Assembly: GCF_013155125.1 (NCBI RefSeq)
Contig: NZ_CP053564.1
Span: 4,719,501-4,783,500 of the forward strand
Direction: 5' to 3'
Source of the DNA: Pseudonocardia broussonetiae
GTDB lineage: Bacteria; Actinomycetota; Actinomycetes; Mycobacteriales; Pseudonocardiaceae
Length of the DNA: 64,000 bases
Below, one piece after another: positions 43,693 through 52,680 of this stretch; within the stretch, counting starts at the first letter, position 1; each line of letters begins with the position of its first letter. The notes beneath the pieces were generated by a model. That model made no database searches and was not told the origin of the DNA. It saw only the letters and a program-made list of their open reading frames with translations. The position numbers were made by a program, and so were the translations under genes.

Positions 43693-44652
43693 ATGGGTCG
43701 GGGACAGCGCGCGCGGTGGGTCGGAGGTGCCGCGCTCGTCGCGGCGCTGGTGGCGGGGCTGGCGGTGGTCCCGGCGTCCGCGCAGGAGGCCGACCTGCCG
43801 GTGCCCTACGGGGCGCTGGCCACACTCGCGGCCGAGGCGGCGGCGCCCGGCTCCAGCCCGCCCGGTTCGAACGACGACGACTGCGAGCCCACCGCCGAGC
43901 ACCCCGACCCCGTCGTCCTCGTGCACGGCCTGGGCGCGAACCGCACGGTCAACTGGCAGACGATGTCGCCGCTGCTGGCCAACGAGGGCTACTGCGTCTT
44001 CGCGCTCACCTACGGCACCGCGCTCGCGGGCGAGCAGGTCGGCGGCCTGCGGCCGATGGAGCAGAGCGCCGAGGAGCTCGCCGCCTTCGTCGACGGCGTG
44101 CTGGCCGCGACCGGGGCGGAGCGCGTCGACCTCGTCGGGCACTCCGAGGGCACCCTGATGCCGCAGTACTGGCTGCAGTTCCTCGGCGGGAACGAGGTCG
44201 TCGACGACTACGTGGCCGTCACCCCGCTCTACGACGGCACGCTCGCCGACCCGCTGCCGGTCGACGCGCTGGTCGACGCCCTCGGCGTGCGCGACGCCGC
44301 CGGCGCCCCGGTCGCCCTGGCCTGCGGCTCCTGCCCCCAGTTCGTCTCCGGCTCGGACTACCTGGACCGGATGGCCGCCGCGGGCACCCGCGTCGAGGGG
44401 ATCGACTACACGACCGTCATGACGCGCTACGACCAGCTCGTCGTCCCCTACACCAGCGGCGTGCTCGAGGGCGCCACCAACATCGTCGTGCAGGACGGCT
44501 GCGAGATCGACTTCTCCGACCACCTGTCGATCATCTTCTCCGAGCGCACCGGGCAGATCATCCTCAACGCGCTCGACCCGGAGGACGCGCAGGACCTGCC
44601 CTGCCGCCCGGTCGCCCCGCTGCTGGGCAACGAGTTGATCAGCGTGAAGTGA
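43693..44652 (+). CDS. Secreted class-2-type lipase (alpha/beta hydrolase)
   Basis: A 319-residue exported hydrolase. A Sec signal peptide (about 1-31) ends PASAQ. The oxyanion region is VVLVHGLGANRT (about 75-86) and the nucleophile elbow is GHSEG (Ser near 155). Cys pairs (CEPT...YC; CGSC; GCEI...LPC) suggest disulfides, as in actinobacterial secreted lipases. A C-terminal His in SDHLSI completes the triad. It is not an OleB: it is exported and lacks the haloalkane-dehalogenase-type signature. Its end overlaps the end of the convergent decarboxylase gene by 14 nt. Confidence 0.88.
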   Translation: MGRGQRARWVGGAALVAALVAGLAVVPASAQEADLPVPYGALATLAAEAAAPGSSPPGSNDDDCEPTAEHPDPVVLVHGLGANRTVNWQTMSPLLANEGYCVFALTYGTALAGEQVGGLRPMEQSAEELAAFVDGVLAATGAERVDLVGHSEGTLMPQYWLQFLGGNEVVDDYVAVTPLYDGTLADPLPVDALVDALGVRDAAGAPVALACGSCPQFVSGSDYLDRMAAAGTRVEGIDYTTVMTRYDQLVVPYTSGVLEGATNIVVQDGCEIDFSDHLSIIFSERTGQIILNALDPEDAQDLPCRPVAPLLGNELISVK

Positions 44653-46060
44653 GCAAACCCCACAGCTCCTCGACGTGCTCGCGCTCCGTGGCGACCGACC
44701 CGATCGCCACGCGGATGACGTAGCGGCCGTCGACGACGGTGTGGGTGAGCAGCACCCGGCCGGTGGCGTTCACGCGCTCCAGCAGGGCCCTGGTCGCCTC
44801 ATCGCCGGCCGAGAGCCGCAGGCACACCAGCGACAGCGACCGCGGCACCGCCAGCTCGAAACCGGGCTCCGCGACGATCCACGACTCCAGCTCCGCGGCC
44901 AGAGCCACGTGCCCGCGCAGGTGCGCGCGCACCCCCTCCAGCCCGAACCCGTGCAGCACCGACCACAGCTTGAGCGCCCGGAACCGGCGGCCCAGCGGCA
45001 CCTGCCAGTCGCGGTAGTCGACGACCTCGCCAGAGTCGGTCGCGCTGTTGCGCAGGTACTCGGGCGTGATCGACAGCGCCGCGGGCAGGGCCGCCGCGTC
45101 GCGCACCCACAGCAGCGACGCGTCGAACGCCGTGAGCAGCCACTTGTGCGCGTCGGTGCAGAAGGAGTCGGCGAGCTCGACGCCGTCGATCACGTCCCGG
45201 TGCTCGGGGCACAGCGCCGCGACGCCGGCCCAGGCCGCGTCGACGTGCACCCAGATCTCGCGGCCCGGGGTGCCGTGCTCGCGCGCCGCCAGCGCGATCT
45301 CCCGCACCGGGTCGACGGCGCCGGTGCCGGTCGTGCCGATCGTCGGGCAGACCAGCACGGGCCGCAGCCCCGCGGCGACGTCCTCGGCCGCCATCTCCGC
45401 GAACGCCTGCGCCGACATCGCCAGTGACCCGGGTGACGGCGGCACGATCCGCAGCGCCGCGGCACCCAGCCCGGCCACCCGCACCGCCTTGGCCAGCGAC
45501 GAGTGCGTCTCCGCGGTGACGTAGACGCGCTCGGTCCCGTCGACGCCCCGCTCCCGCCACGCCCCGCCCGACGTCCGGTGCAGCGCGGCCAGCAGCGCGA
45601 CGAGCGCGGCGGAGGACGCGGAGTCGGCGATCGTGCCGCCCCCGCCGCCCGCCCAGGTGTAGGCCGGGTCGAGGCCGAGCGCGTCGGCGAGCCCGTCGAG
45701 CAGGACCTGCTCCACCTCGGTGGCCGCGGGCGAGGTCGACCACAACATGCCCTGCACGCCCAGCCCGCCCGACAGGAGGTCACCGAGCACGGAGTGCAGC
45801 GAGGCGTTGGCGGGGAAGTAGCCGAAGAAGCCCGGGGCCTGCCAGTGCGTGGTGGCCGGGACGACGACGCGGTCGAGCTCGGCCAGCAGGGCGTCGAACG
45901 GCTGGGGCTGCTCGGGCAGCGCCGGCATCCGCTCCCGCACCCAGCCCGGCTCCACCTGCGCCCGCACCGGGTGCTCGCCGATGCCGGCGCGGTACCCGGC
46001 GACCCAGTCGACGACGGCGTGTCCGAGGCGGCGGAACTCCTCGGGATCGAGATCACTCAT
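44639..46060 (-). CDS. Pyridoxal-dependent decarboxylase (aromatic-L-amino-acid type)
   Basis: A 473-residue group II decarboxylase. PLP-lysine Lys306 is in TDAHKWLL, the PLP-facing HVDAAWAG is at 272-279, and the substrate-pocket segment PGFFGYFPAN is near 76-85. This layout is typical of enzymes acting on tryptophan, phenylalanine or DOPA; substrate choice is not readable here. Tryptophan-catabolic kynA and kynU are far away (6-7 kb), so no link is claimed. It ends inside the lipase gene (14 nt convergent overlap) and lies 18 nt downstream of the acyl-CoA synthetase, probably in one transcript with it. Confidence 0.9.
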   Translation of the reverse strand: MSDLDPEEFRRLGHAVVDWVAGYRAGIGEHPVRAQVEPGWVRERMPALPEQPQPFDALLAELDRVVVPATTHWQAPGFFGYFPANASLHSVLGDLLSGGLGVQGMLWSTSPAATEVEQVLLDGLADALGLDPAYTWAGGGGGTIADSASSAALVALLAALHRTSGGAWRERGVDGTERVYVTAETHSSLAKAVRVAGLGAAALRIVPPSPGSLAMSAQAFAEMAAEDVAAGLRPVLVCPTIGTTGTGAVDPVREIALAAREHGTPGREIWVHVDAAWAGVAALCPEHRDVIDGVELADSFCTDAHKWLLTAFDASLLWVRDAAALPAALSITPEYLRNSATDSGEVVDYRDWQVPLGRRFRALKLWSVLHGFGLEGVRAHLRGHVALAAELESWIVAEPGFELAVPRSLSLVCLRLSAGDEATRALLERVNATGRVLLTHTVVDGRYVIRVAIGSVATEREHVEELWGLLTSR

Positions 46061-46078
46061 GGGCCGAACGGTAGGCGC

Positions 46079-47632
46079 TCAGACGGCGGGCGCGGACACC
46101 ACCGCCGTCGCCCCGTACTGCGTGCGCAATGCGGTCTTGAGGACCTTGCCGCTGGGGTTGCGCGGCAGCGCGTCGACGATCACGACGTCGCGCGGGCGCT
46201 TGTAGGCGGCGAGGTGCTCGCGGGAGAACGCCTCGATGTCGGCGGCGGTGGGCGGGTCGGCCGGGTCGCGCGGGGCGATCACCGCGAGCGGCGCCTCGCC
46301 GTAGCGCTCGTCGGCCACGCCGATGATCGCCACCTCGGCCACCTTGGGGTGCGCGGCCAGGGTGTTCTCGACCTCGGCGCAGTAGATGTTCTCCCCGCCG
46401 GAGATGATCATGTCCTTCTTGCGGTCGACGACGTAGAGGTAGCCCTCGTCGTCGGCGCGGACCAGGTCGCCCGAGTGGAACCAGCCGCCGCGGAACGCCT
46501 CGGCCGTCTCCTCGGGCTTGTTCCAGTAGCCACTCATGACGGTCGGGCCGCGGTAGACGATCTCGCCGACCTCGCCCGGTGCCACGTCGCGCATGTCCTC
46601 GTCGACGACCCGGACCTCGACGTTGAGGATCGGCTTCCCGATCGAGCCGATCTTGCGGATGGAGTCCTCGCCGCCGAGCATGCACGTGACCGGGCTGCAC
46701 TCGGTCTGCCCGAACGCCGTGACGACCTCGGCCTGCGGGAACGTCGCGATCATGGTGCGCAGCAGCGTCGTCGACGCCGGCGCGGCGCCCCAGATGGCGC
46801 GCTGCAGCGCCGACAGGTCGCGCTCGGCGATCCCGGGCAGCGCGACGATCGCCGCCCACTGCGCCGGCACGAAGAACACCGAGGTGACGCGCTCGCGCTC
46901 GAGCAGGTCGACCATGCCGGCGGGGTCGAACCCGCCCGAGGGCGTCAGCACGGTGGTGCCGCCCGCGACGAGGGTGTTGTAGTAGCCCGACGTGCCCGCG
47001 ATGTGGAACAGCGGCGCCCCCGACATCCCGACCCCCGGCCCGCTCACCCCGGCGTGCACGAGGTTGCTGAACGCGTGCAGGTAGAGGTTGCGGTGCGAGA
47101 GCACCGCGCCCTTGGGGCGGCCGGTCGTGCCGGAGGTGTACATGATGAACGCGGGCGCGCGGTCGTCGACGGCGAGCTCAGCGTGCTCGGGCGAGCCCGC
47201 GGCGAGCAGGTCCTCGTACCCGGCGCCGATCGTGACGACCGTGCTCGCGCCCGCCGCCTGCGCGAGCGGCGCGAAGGTGTCGTCGGCGATGACGACCGAG
47301 GCCCCGGAGTCGCCCAGGACGTAGGCGACCTCGGCCGCGACCAGCCGGAAGTTCACCGGCACGCAGATCGCGCCGACCCGCAGGACCGCGGCCATCGCCT
47401 CGAGGTGCGGCACGGAGTTGAGCGCCAGCACCGCCACGCGGTCGCCCGGGACGACCCCCGCGCGCGTCAGCGCCGAGGCCATCCGCGAGACGCGCTCGTG
47501 GGTCTGCGCCCAGGTCAGCGTCAGGTCGCCGTCGCGCAGCGCCACCCGGTCGGGCGTGGTGCGGGCGAAGCGGGCGACGAGGTCGCTCATCGTCATCCCG
47601 CTCATCAGCGGGCCGGAGACTGCGGTGTCCAC
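46079..47632 (-). CDS. Acyl-CoA synthetase (FadD-like AMP-forming ligase)
   Basis: About 517 residues. Core motifs: ATP loop YTSGTTGRPKGAVLSH, FGQTECSP, GWFHSGDLVR, the hinge region DRKKDMIISGGENIY and the C-terminal A10 lysine in PRNPSGKVLKT. It activates a carboxylic acid to its CoA ester, cytosolic. The domain starts with MTMSDLVARFARTTP; GTG 47632 is the longest start, with ATG at 47605, 47596 and 47590 also possible, so the first 15 residues are uncertain. Divergent from the MFS gene. Confidence 0.88.
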   Translation of the reverse strand: MDTAVSGPLMSGMTMSDLVARFARTTPDRVALRDGDLTLTWAQTHERVSRMASALTRAGVVPGDRVAVLALNSVPHLEAMAAVLRVGAICVPVNFRLVAAEVAYVLGDSGASVVIADDTFAPLAQAAGASTVVTIGAGYEDLLAAGSPEHAELAVDDRAPAFIMYTSGTTGRPKGAVLSHRNLYLHAFSNLVHAGVSGPGVGMSGAPLFHIAGTSGYYNTLVAGGTTVLTPSGGFDPAGMVDLLERERVTSVFFVPAQWAAIVALPGIAERDLSALQRAIWGAAPASTTLLRTMIATFPQAEVVTAFGQTECSPVTCMLGGEDSIRKIGSIGKPILNVEVRVVDEDMRDVAPGEVGEIVYRGPTVMSGYWNKPEETAEAFRGGWFHSGDLVRADDEGYLYVVDRKKDMIISGGENIYCAEVENTLAAHPKVAEVAIIGVADERYGEAPLAVIAPRDPADPPTAADIEAFSREHLAAYKRPRDVVIVDALPRNPSGKVLKTALRTQYGATAVVSAPAV

Positions 47633-47731
47633 GCCCTCACACTGGCCCCGGCCCGCCCGGGCGGCAAGGGGGTGGCGTCCGTCACGGGGCCCGGGCGGGC
47701 GGCGCAGGCCACCGGGGAGGAGGGTCGGGCG

Positions 47732-48886
47732 GTGACCACGGGCCTCGACCGACGGCTGCGCCTGCTCCAGGCCGCCGCCCTCACCAGCACCTGCGACCGG
47801 TTCGCGATCGCCCCGCTGCTCGTCGTCATCTCGCTGGACCTGGGGGCGTCGCTGGCCGCCGTCGCCACGGTCGCCAGCGTCTACTTCCTCGCCTACGGCC
47901 TCATGCAGCCGGTGTGGGGGCTGGTCAGCGACCGGATCGGGCGGGTGCGGGTCATGCGGATCGCGCTGGTCGGGGCGGCGCTGGGCGGCGTCGGCTCGGT
48001 CCTGGCCCCGGACCTGCTGACGCTGGGCATCACGCGTGCGGTGGCCGGGGGCAGCTTCGCCGCGCTCATCCCGTCGACGCTGGTCTACGTCGGCGACGCC
48101 TGGCCGGTGGCGGTGCGCCAGCGCCCGCTGTCGGACGTGCTGGCCGCGTCCTCGCTCGGCGTGGCCGCGGCGACCGCCGGCGCGGGCCTGCTCGCCGACC
48201 TCGTCGGCTGGCGCGCCGTGCCCGCGGCGACGGCGGCGGCCGCGGTGGTGCTGTGGTTCGCGCTGGCCCGGCTGCCCGAGCCCGACCGCGAGCTCACGGC
48301 CGGCAACCCGTGGCAGTCGCTGCGCGGGGTGGTGCGGACGCCGTGGGCGCTCGCGGTGCTGGCGCTGGCGTTCGCCGAGGGGGTCGTCGTCCTCGGCGTC
48401 CTGACCTTCCTCGCGCCCGCCGCGCAGTCCCTGGGCACGAGCGCGACCGTCGCCGGCCTGGTCGCGGCCGGCTACGGGGTGGGGGCACTGGCCTGGTCGC
48501 GGCTGGTGCGCCGGCTCGTCGGGCGGGTGCCCCCGGCCGGGCTGGCGGCGATCGGGGGCACGTTCCTCGTCGCCGCCTGGATCGTGCCGTGGGTGGCGGT
48601 GAACCTGGTGACGATCACGGTCGCGGGCGTGCTGGTCGGCGGCGCGTGGGCCTTCCTGCACTCGACGCTGCAGACCTGGGTCACCGAGGTCGTCCCCGCC
48701 GAGCGGGCGTCGGCGGTGGCGCTGTTCGCGGCCTCGCTGTTCCTGGGCAGCGCGGCGGGCACGGCGCTGTTCGCCCCGCTGGCCGAGGCGGGCTCGTACC
48801 CGCTGGTCTTCGGGCTGGCGGTGGCGGCCGCGGTGCCGGTGGCGGTCCTGTCGACGGTGGGGCGGCGGGCGTACGCGCGGACGTGA
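47732..48886 (+). CDS. MFS transporter, DHA-type
   Basis: A 384-residue major facilitator protein with 12 predicted helices. The loop 2-3 motif is GLVSDRIGRVRVMR (about 63-76) and a second copy in the other half is weak. The N-terminus is short and cytosolic. Twelve helices of this size fit small drug/H+ antiporters or sugar-type exporters; the substrate is unknown. GGGGAGGAGGG lies just upstream of the GTG at 47732 and supports the start. It precedes the polytopic membrane protein by 17 nt. Confidence 0.87.
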   Translation: MTTGLDRRLRLLQAAALTSTCDRFAIAPLLVVISLDLGASLAAVATVASVYFLAYGLMQPVWGLVSDRIGRVRVMRIALVGAALGGVGSVLAPDLLTLGITRAVAGGSFAALIPSTLVYVGDAWPVAVRQRPLSDVLAASSLGVAAATAGAGLLADLVGWRAVPAATAAAAVVLWFALARLPEPDRELTAGNPWQSLRGVVRTPWALAVLALAFAEGVVVLGVLTFLAPAAQSLGTSATVAGLVAAGYGVGALAWSRLVRRLVGRVPPAGLAAIGGTFLVAAWIVPWVAVNLVTITVAGVLVGGAWAFLHSTLQTWVTEVVPAERASAVALFAASLFLGSAAGTALFAPLAEAGSYPLVFGLAVAAAVPVAVLSTVGRRAYART

Positions 48887-48903
48887 CCCGCGATCATGGG
48901 CCG

Positions 48904-50202
48904 GTGGACGTCACGACGCCGGTCCGGCGCGGCACCCGGTGGGACCTGCTGGCCGTCGCCGCGGTCGCGGGGCTGGTCGTCGCGGCGCACGTCGTCGGGG
49001 AGGTCCTCAAGGCCGGCGGCACCGACATCTTCCTCGGCCTGCCGCCGCTGCTCGCCGTGCACCTGCCGCACGCCGGCCCGGGGACGCCGGTGGCGCTCGT
49101 CGTCGCCGTGGCGGTGGTGGTGCGGGGCCCCGACCTCGCGCGGCGCCTGGCGTGGCGCCCGCTGCTGCTCGCGGCGTACGCGGCGTCGGCGCTGTGGACG
49201 GTGTCGCTGGCCCTGGTCGACGGCTGGACGCGCGGGGTCGTCGAGCGGCTGACCAGCGACCAGGAGTACCTGTGGGACGTCCCGCGCGTCACCGACGTGC
49301 CGGCGACGCTGCGCACGTTCACCGATTTCATCCTTCCCGGGGCGGACACCTGGGTCACCCACGTCGGCGCGCACCCGCCCGGCGTCCTGCTGCTCTACGT
49401 CCTGCTCGACCGCGTCGGGCTGGGCGGCGGCGGGGCCTCGGGCGTGGTGACGATGCTGGTCGGGGCGTCGGCGTGCGTGGCGGTGGCGGTCGCCCTGCGG
49501 GCGCTGGGGGCCGAGGAGACGGCCCGGGCAGCGCTGCCGTTCGGGGTGCTGTTCCCCGGCGCGGTGTGGGTGGGCGTGTCGGCCGACGGGATGTTCGCCG
49601 CCGTGCTGGCGTGGGGGGTGGCGCTGCTGGCGTTCGGGGCGGCGGGGGAGCGGGTGCTGCCGTCCGTGGCCGGTGGGGTCCTGCTCGGGTCCTGCCTCTA
49701 CCTGTCCTACGGGCTCGTGCTCGGCGGGCTGGTGCCGCTGGCGGTGCTCGGCGTGACGCGGTCGTGGCGCGCGGGGCTCGCCGCCGCGGCCGGGGTGGCG
49801 CTCGTCGTCGCCGCGTTCACGCTCGCCGGGTTCTGGTGGTTCGACGGCTTCGCGCGCGTGCAGGTGATCTACGCCCTGAGCGTGGCGGCCACCCGGCCCT
49901 ACTCCTACTTCGTGTGGGCGAACCTCGCCGCGCTGGCGCTCGCGCTCGGCCCCGCCGTGGTGGCGGGCCTCCGCCGGCTCGACCTCCCGCGCCCCGCCGT
50001 CTGGCTCGTGGTCGCGGCCGCGGCGGCGGTCCTGCTGGCCGACCTGTCCGGGCTGAGCAAGGCCGAGGTCGAGCGGATCTGGCTGCCGTTCGCGGTGTGG
50101 CTGGTGGTCGCGTGCGCGCGGCTGCCGCACGCGCGGGCCTGGCTCGCCGCGCAGGCCGCGCTCGCGCTCGCGGTCAACCACCTGCTCCTGACGGTCTGGT
50201 GA
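48904..50202 (+). CDS. Polytopic membrane protein, possibly GT-C-like
   Basis: A 432-residue protein with about ten to eleven hydrophobic helices. The first external loop is long (about 103-150, LTSDQEYLWDVPRV...TWVTHVGAHPPG) and carries acidic and His residues, as in membrane GT-C glycosyltransferases, but no secure family match is visible. The GTG at 48904 sets the start 17 nt after the MFS gene, so both may be co-transcribed. No signal sequence. Function unknown; a polyprenol-sugar-dependent enzyme is one possibility. Confidence 0.75.
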   Translation: MDVTTPVRRGTRWDLLAVAAVAGLVVAAHVVGEVLKAGGTDIFLGLPPLLAVHLPHAGPGTPVALVVAVAVVVRGPDLARRLAWRPLLLAAYAASALWTVSLALVDGWTRGVVERLTSDQEYLWDVPRVTDVPATLRTFTDFILPGADTWVTHVGAHPPGVLLLYVLLDRVGLGGGGASGVVTMLVGASACVAVAVALRALGAEETARAALPFGVLFPGAVWVGVSADGMFAAVLAWGVALLAFGAAGERVLPSVAGGVLLGSCLYLSYGLVLGGLVPLAVLGVTRSWRAGLAAAAGVALVVAAFTLAGFWWFDGFARVQVIYALSVAATRPYSYFVWANLAALALALGPAVVAGLRRLDLPRPAVWLVVAAAAAVLLADLSGLSKAEVERIWLPFAVWLVVACARLPHARAWLAAQAALALAVNHLLLTVW

Positions 50203-50240
50203 GGGTCCACTGCACCGACAGCAGGGTGCACCATGGCCGC

Positions 50241-50780
50241 GTGGACGTCGCGCGCGAGGAGCTGCCCGCCGGACCGGTGATGCTGCGCCGGTGGGCCCTC
50301 GACGAGGTCGACGAGCTGTACCGGACCGCCGCCGACTCGCTGACGCACCTGGCGCCGTGGATGGCGTGGGCCGCGCACGGCTACTCCGACGCCGACGCCC
50401 GCCACCACATCGAGCAGGTGCACGCGGACTGGGCGGAGCGCCGGGGCTACGGCTACGCGATCCGGCTGGCCGACGGCACCCTGGTCGGCGCGTGCGGAAT
50501 GACCGACCGGATCGGTCCGGGCGGTATGGAGATCGGTTACTGGTTGCACCCCGCGCACACGGGGAACGGATACGTGACCGCCGCGGCGGCCGCGCTCACC
50601 GCCGAGGCGTTCCGGATCGGCGCGGACCGGGTCGAGATCGTGCACGACGTGGCGAATGCGCGCAGTGGCGCGGTTCCGCGGCGGCTCGGATTCACCGAGG
50701 TGGCCCGCCGCCCGCCCCAGGAGGAACGCACCTCCGCCGAGGCGGGCGAGGACGTGGTGTGGCGCCGAACGGCCCCCTGA
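50241..50780 (+). CDS. GNAT N-acetyltransferase (RimJ/RimL type)
   Basis: A 179-residue acetyltransferase of the RimJ/RimL group. It has GMEIGYWLHPAHTGNGYVTAAAAALTAEAF (split across about 103-132) with the Q/RxxGxG-type acetyl-CoA loop as HTGNGY, and VHDVANARSGAVPRRLGF, the usual N-x2-S-x3-R-x-L-GF segment. Acts on protein N-termini or small amines. The GTG at 50241 is chosen; the nearby ATG at 50233 is out of frame. The tail is charged. Convergent with lsr2, with 9 nt between the stops. Confidence 0.86.
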   Translation: MDVAREELPAGPVMLRRWALDEVDELYRTAADSLTHLAPWMAWAAHGYSDADARHHIEQVHADWAERRGYGYAIRLADGTLVGACGMTDRIGPGGMEIGYWLHPAHTGNGYVTAAAAALTAEAFRIGADRVEIVHDVANARSGAVPRRLGFTEVARRPPQEERTSAEAGEDVVWRRTAP

Positions 50781-50789
50781 ACGGACCGA

Positions 50790-51131
50790 TCAGTGGTTCT
50801 GGTGGTAGGCCTCGAGCACGTTGGACGGGATGCGCCCGCGCTCGGAGATCTTCATGCCCTGCGCGACGGCCCATTCGCGAATCGCCTGGTTCTGCTCGCG
50901 GTCGGTGCTCGGCCGCGAGGGCGCCGACGTGGCGGATCCCCCGGAACTGCGACGGCCGCCGGCCCGGCGGGCGGCGGACACGAACGGGGCGAGCGCGTCA
51001 CGCAAACGGGAGCTATTGGCGGTGGAGAGGTCGATCTCGTAGGACTTCCCGTCGATCGCGAACTCGACCGACTCGTCGGCCTCGGAACCGTCGATGTCGT
51101 CGACCAGGGTAACGGTGGTGTGCTTCGCCAC
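50790..51131 (-). CDS. lsr2: Lsr2 nucleoid-associated protein
   Basis: A 113-residue H-NS-like xenogeneic silencer of actinobacteria. The N-terminal dimerisation half reads TVTLVDDIDGSEADE and EFAIDGKSYEIDLS. A basic Gly/Ser/Arg linker (about 54-80) follows. The C-terminal DNA-binding domain has the minor-groove RGR (98-100) in SERGRIPSNVLEAY. Start is the GTG at 51131 with GAAAGG upstream; an upstream in-frame codon would add 14 unconserved residues. Lsr2 binds AT-rich DNA, which is scarce in this window. Divergent from a MarR gene. Confidence 0.94.
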   Translation of the reverse strand: MAKHTTVTLVDDIDGSEADESVEFAIDGKSYEIDLSTANSSRLRDALAPFVSAARRAGGRRSSGGSATSAPSRPSTDREQNQAIREWAVAQGMKISERGRIPSNVLEAYHQNH

Positions 51132-51276
51132 GCACGTGCCTTTCTCGGGGGTGCTCAATTGTTCTGCGGTCACGATAAACGATGTGCGGTGGCATTGTCG
51201 ATCCGGGTCCCCATTCTGGTCCGGGAGCCGGAATCAATGTTCTCTTGACCGTCGAGATGGCTGCTATCGTCGAGGG
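51132..51276. promoter_or_regulatory. Divergent lsr2/marR promoter region, unusually AT-containing
   Basis: These 145 nt are clearly less GC-rich than the surroundings, with AT-containing tracts such as CACGATAAACGATG and GGAATCAATG. It must hold both promoters. TTGACC at 51245 and TATCGT at 51265 resemble sigma70 elements for marR, but the 14-nt spacing is too short to be sure. Lsr2 autoregulation is plausible. Confidence 0.45.
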
Positions 51277-51744
51277 GTGAACGCCGATCGGGACGAGTTG
51301 GTGCGCCTGCTGCAGGCGTACGCGGGGGAGGCCGAACGGCTCTCGCAGGTCTTCGCGGAGCGGCACGCCCTGCACGCCACCGACCTCGCGGCGCTGCTCG
51401 CCGTCATGCAGGCCGACCGCGCGGGCGACCCCCTGACGCCGGGCCGGCTCGGGCGGCACCTGGGCCTGTCCTCGGGCGCGACCACGGCCGTCGTCGACCG
51501 GCTGGAGCGGGCCGACCACGTCCGCCGCGCCCGTGACGACCGCGACCGCCGCCGCATCACGCTGCACTACGGCGCCGCGGCCGACCAGGTCGCGTCGGCG
51601 TTCTTCGGGCCGCTGGGGGCCCGGATGGAGGAGGTGCTCGCCGGGTACGACGCCGCGGAGCTCGCCGCGGCCCGCCGGTTCCTCGGCGACGCCACGGAGA
51701 TGGTGCGGGACTACCGGCAGGCGGTCACCGGCGACCCGGTCTGA
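51277..51744 (+). CDS. MarR family transcriptional regulator
   Basis: A 155-residue winged-helix regulator. The recognition helix and wing lie in GRLGRHLGLSSGATTAVVDRLERADHV (split, about 54-82), followed by the RARDDRDRRRITL wing typical of MarR. N- and C-terminal helices provide dimerisation. GTG start at 51277. Targets cannot be told; the divergent lsr2 promoter is a candidate. Its 3' end overlaps the convergent NlpC/P60-like gene by 20 nt. Confidence 0.9.
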   Translation: MNADRDELVRLLQAYAGEAERLSQVFAERHALHATDLAALLAVMQADRAGDPLTPGRLGRHLGLSSGATTAVVDRLERADHVRRARDDRDRRRITLHYGAAADQVASAFFGPLGARMEEVLAGYDAAELAAARRFLGDATEMVRDYRQAVTGDPV

Positions 51745-52483
51745 CCCTGTCGAGCGCCCGGCGCCAGGCCGGCCGGGGTGCGGTCTCCAGCGGCGCCGGG
51801 ACGGCCCCGGGTGCGGGCGGCAGGGCCACCTCTATCTCGCCGCCGAGCCGGAAACCCGCGCGCAGCTCCAGGTCGTCGCCGCTCCAGAAGCGGCCGGGGT
51901 CGTACCAGTTCGGCCGGCGGTGGCGCGGCAGCAGGTCCATCTCCTCGTAGGTGAGGGCGACGACCTCGGCGCAGTAGGCGGTCTCCAGGCCCACCGGCTC
52001 GGCCCCCTCGCGGGTGCCGCCGTCGCGCCACGGCAGCTGCGGCGTCCGCCCCCACAGCCAGCGCCCGGTGAGCCGGGCCGTCGAGGGGAACGGGGTGCCG
52101 TCCAGGCGGGCGACGGCCCGCAGCGCGCCGTCCTCCTCGGCCGGCCCGACCGGCCCCTCCAGCTGGCGCAGCCACGCGCGCTGCCCGTAGCGGTGGCCCC
52201 ACTGCAGCACGGCGTCGCGCATGTCGTGCAGCTGCACGCCGCGCTGGTGGGTGCCCGTCCACAGGTCGAGCAGCGAGCGCCCCAGCTCGGCGTGCCACAT
52301 CATCGGCGGCAGGTCGTCGACCACCACCGCCATGCCGACGTGGTTGACCGGCGAGTTCGTCAGCCCGCGGATCGCGCGGTCGGCCCCGCTGCTGCCGCGG
52401 AAGACCCAGATGTCCCCGGTGCGGGCCAGCTCGCAGGCCCGGTCGAGGGTGATGACCGTCTTGCCCGATCGAGGTGGCGGCAC
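51725..52483 (-). CDS. Permuted papain-fold (YiiX/NlpC-P60-like) hydrolase
   Basis: A 252-residue protein. Segment GDIWVFRGSSGADRAIR (about 23-39), then SPVNHVGMAVVV with the candidate catalytic His (about 44-55), and further on AYCAEVVALTYEEM with the candidate Cys (about 170), fit the circularly permuted NlpC/P60 group (YiiX/YaeF), where His precedes Cys. Such enzymes may cleave lipids or amide bonds. No signal peptide is visible, so it is probably cytosolic. The ATG at 52483 is divergent from a small membrane gene. Family assignment is moderate. Confidence 0.65.
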   Translation of the reverse strand: MPPPRSGKTVITLDRACELARTGDIWVFRGSSGADRAIRGLTNSPVNHVGMAVVVDDLPPMMWHAELGRSLLDLWTGTHQRGVQLHDMRDAVLQWGHRYGQRAWLRQLEGPVGPAEEDGALRAVARLDGTPFPSTARLTGRWLWGRTPQLPWRDGGTREGAEPVGLETAYCAEVVALTYEEMDLLPRHRRPNWYDPGRFWSGDDLELRAGFRLGGEIEVALPPAPGAVPAPLETAPRPAWRRALDRVRPGRR

Positions 52484-52500
52484 GCCGGTACGGTAGCGAG

Positions 52501-52671
52501 ATGCGCTGGTGGAAGGTGATCGGGCTCGCCGGGCTGGCGGGCGTCGCGGCGACGGGCGTGGTCACGGCCCGGGCCGAGCGGCAGCGGCGGGCCTACACCC
52601 CCGACGAGATCCGCACCCGGCTGCACGAGAAGGCCGCGCAGGCGGGGGCGACGGGCGCGCCGGCCCGCTAG
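52501..52671 (+). CDS. Small single-pass membrane protein, 56 residues
   Basis: MRWWKVIGLAG begins one transmembrane helix (about 5-23), followed by a charged cytosolic tail with AYTPDEIRTRLHEKAAQ. Proteins with the same layout occur widely in actinobacteria without known function. The ATG at 52501 follows directly on the promoter region of the divergent hydrolase (17 nt gap). An inverted repeat follows it at 52681. Confidence 0.65.
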   Translation: MRWWKVIGLAGLAGVAATGVVTARAERQRRAYTPDEIRTRLHEKAAQAGATGAPAR

Positions 52672-52680
52672 CAGCCCTTT

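Noticed and set aside
43693..44652. The secreted alpha/beta hydrolase as the missing OleB
   Set aside because: It has a Sec signal peptide, a GHSEG elbow and Cys pairs of a secreted lipase, and lies outside the coupled operon, separated by an anti-sigma gene.
45503..48886. Long plus-strand open frame of about 1100 codons leading into the MFS gene
   Set aside because: Only the last 384 codons match a protein family; the upstream part is the antisense of the decarboxylase and acyl-CoA synthetase.
51245..51270. Sigma70-like promoter TTGACC/TATCGT for the marR gene
   Set aside because: The spacer is only 14 nt, shorter than the 16-18 nt expected; listed only as weak within the divergent region.
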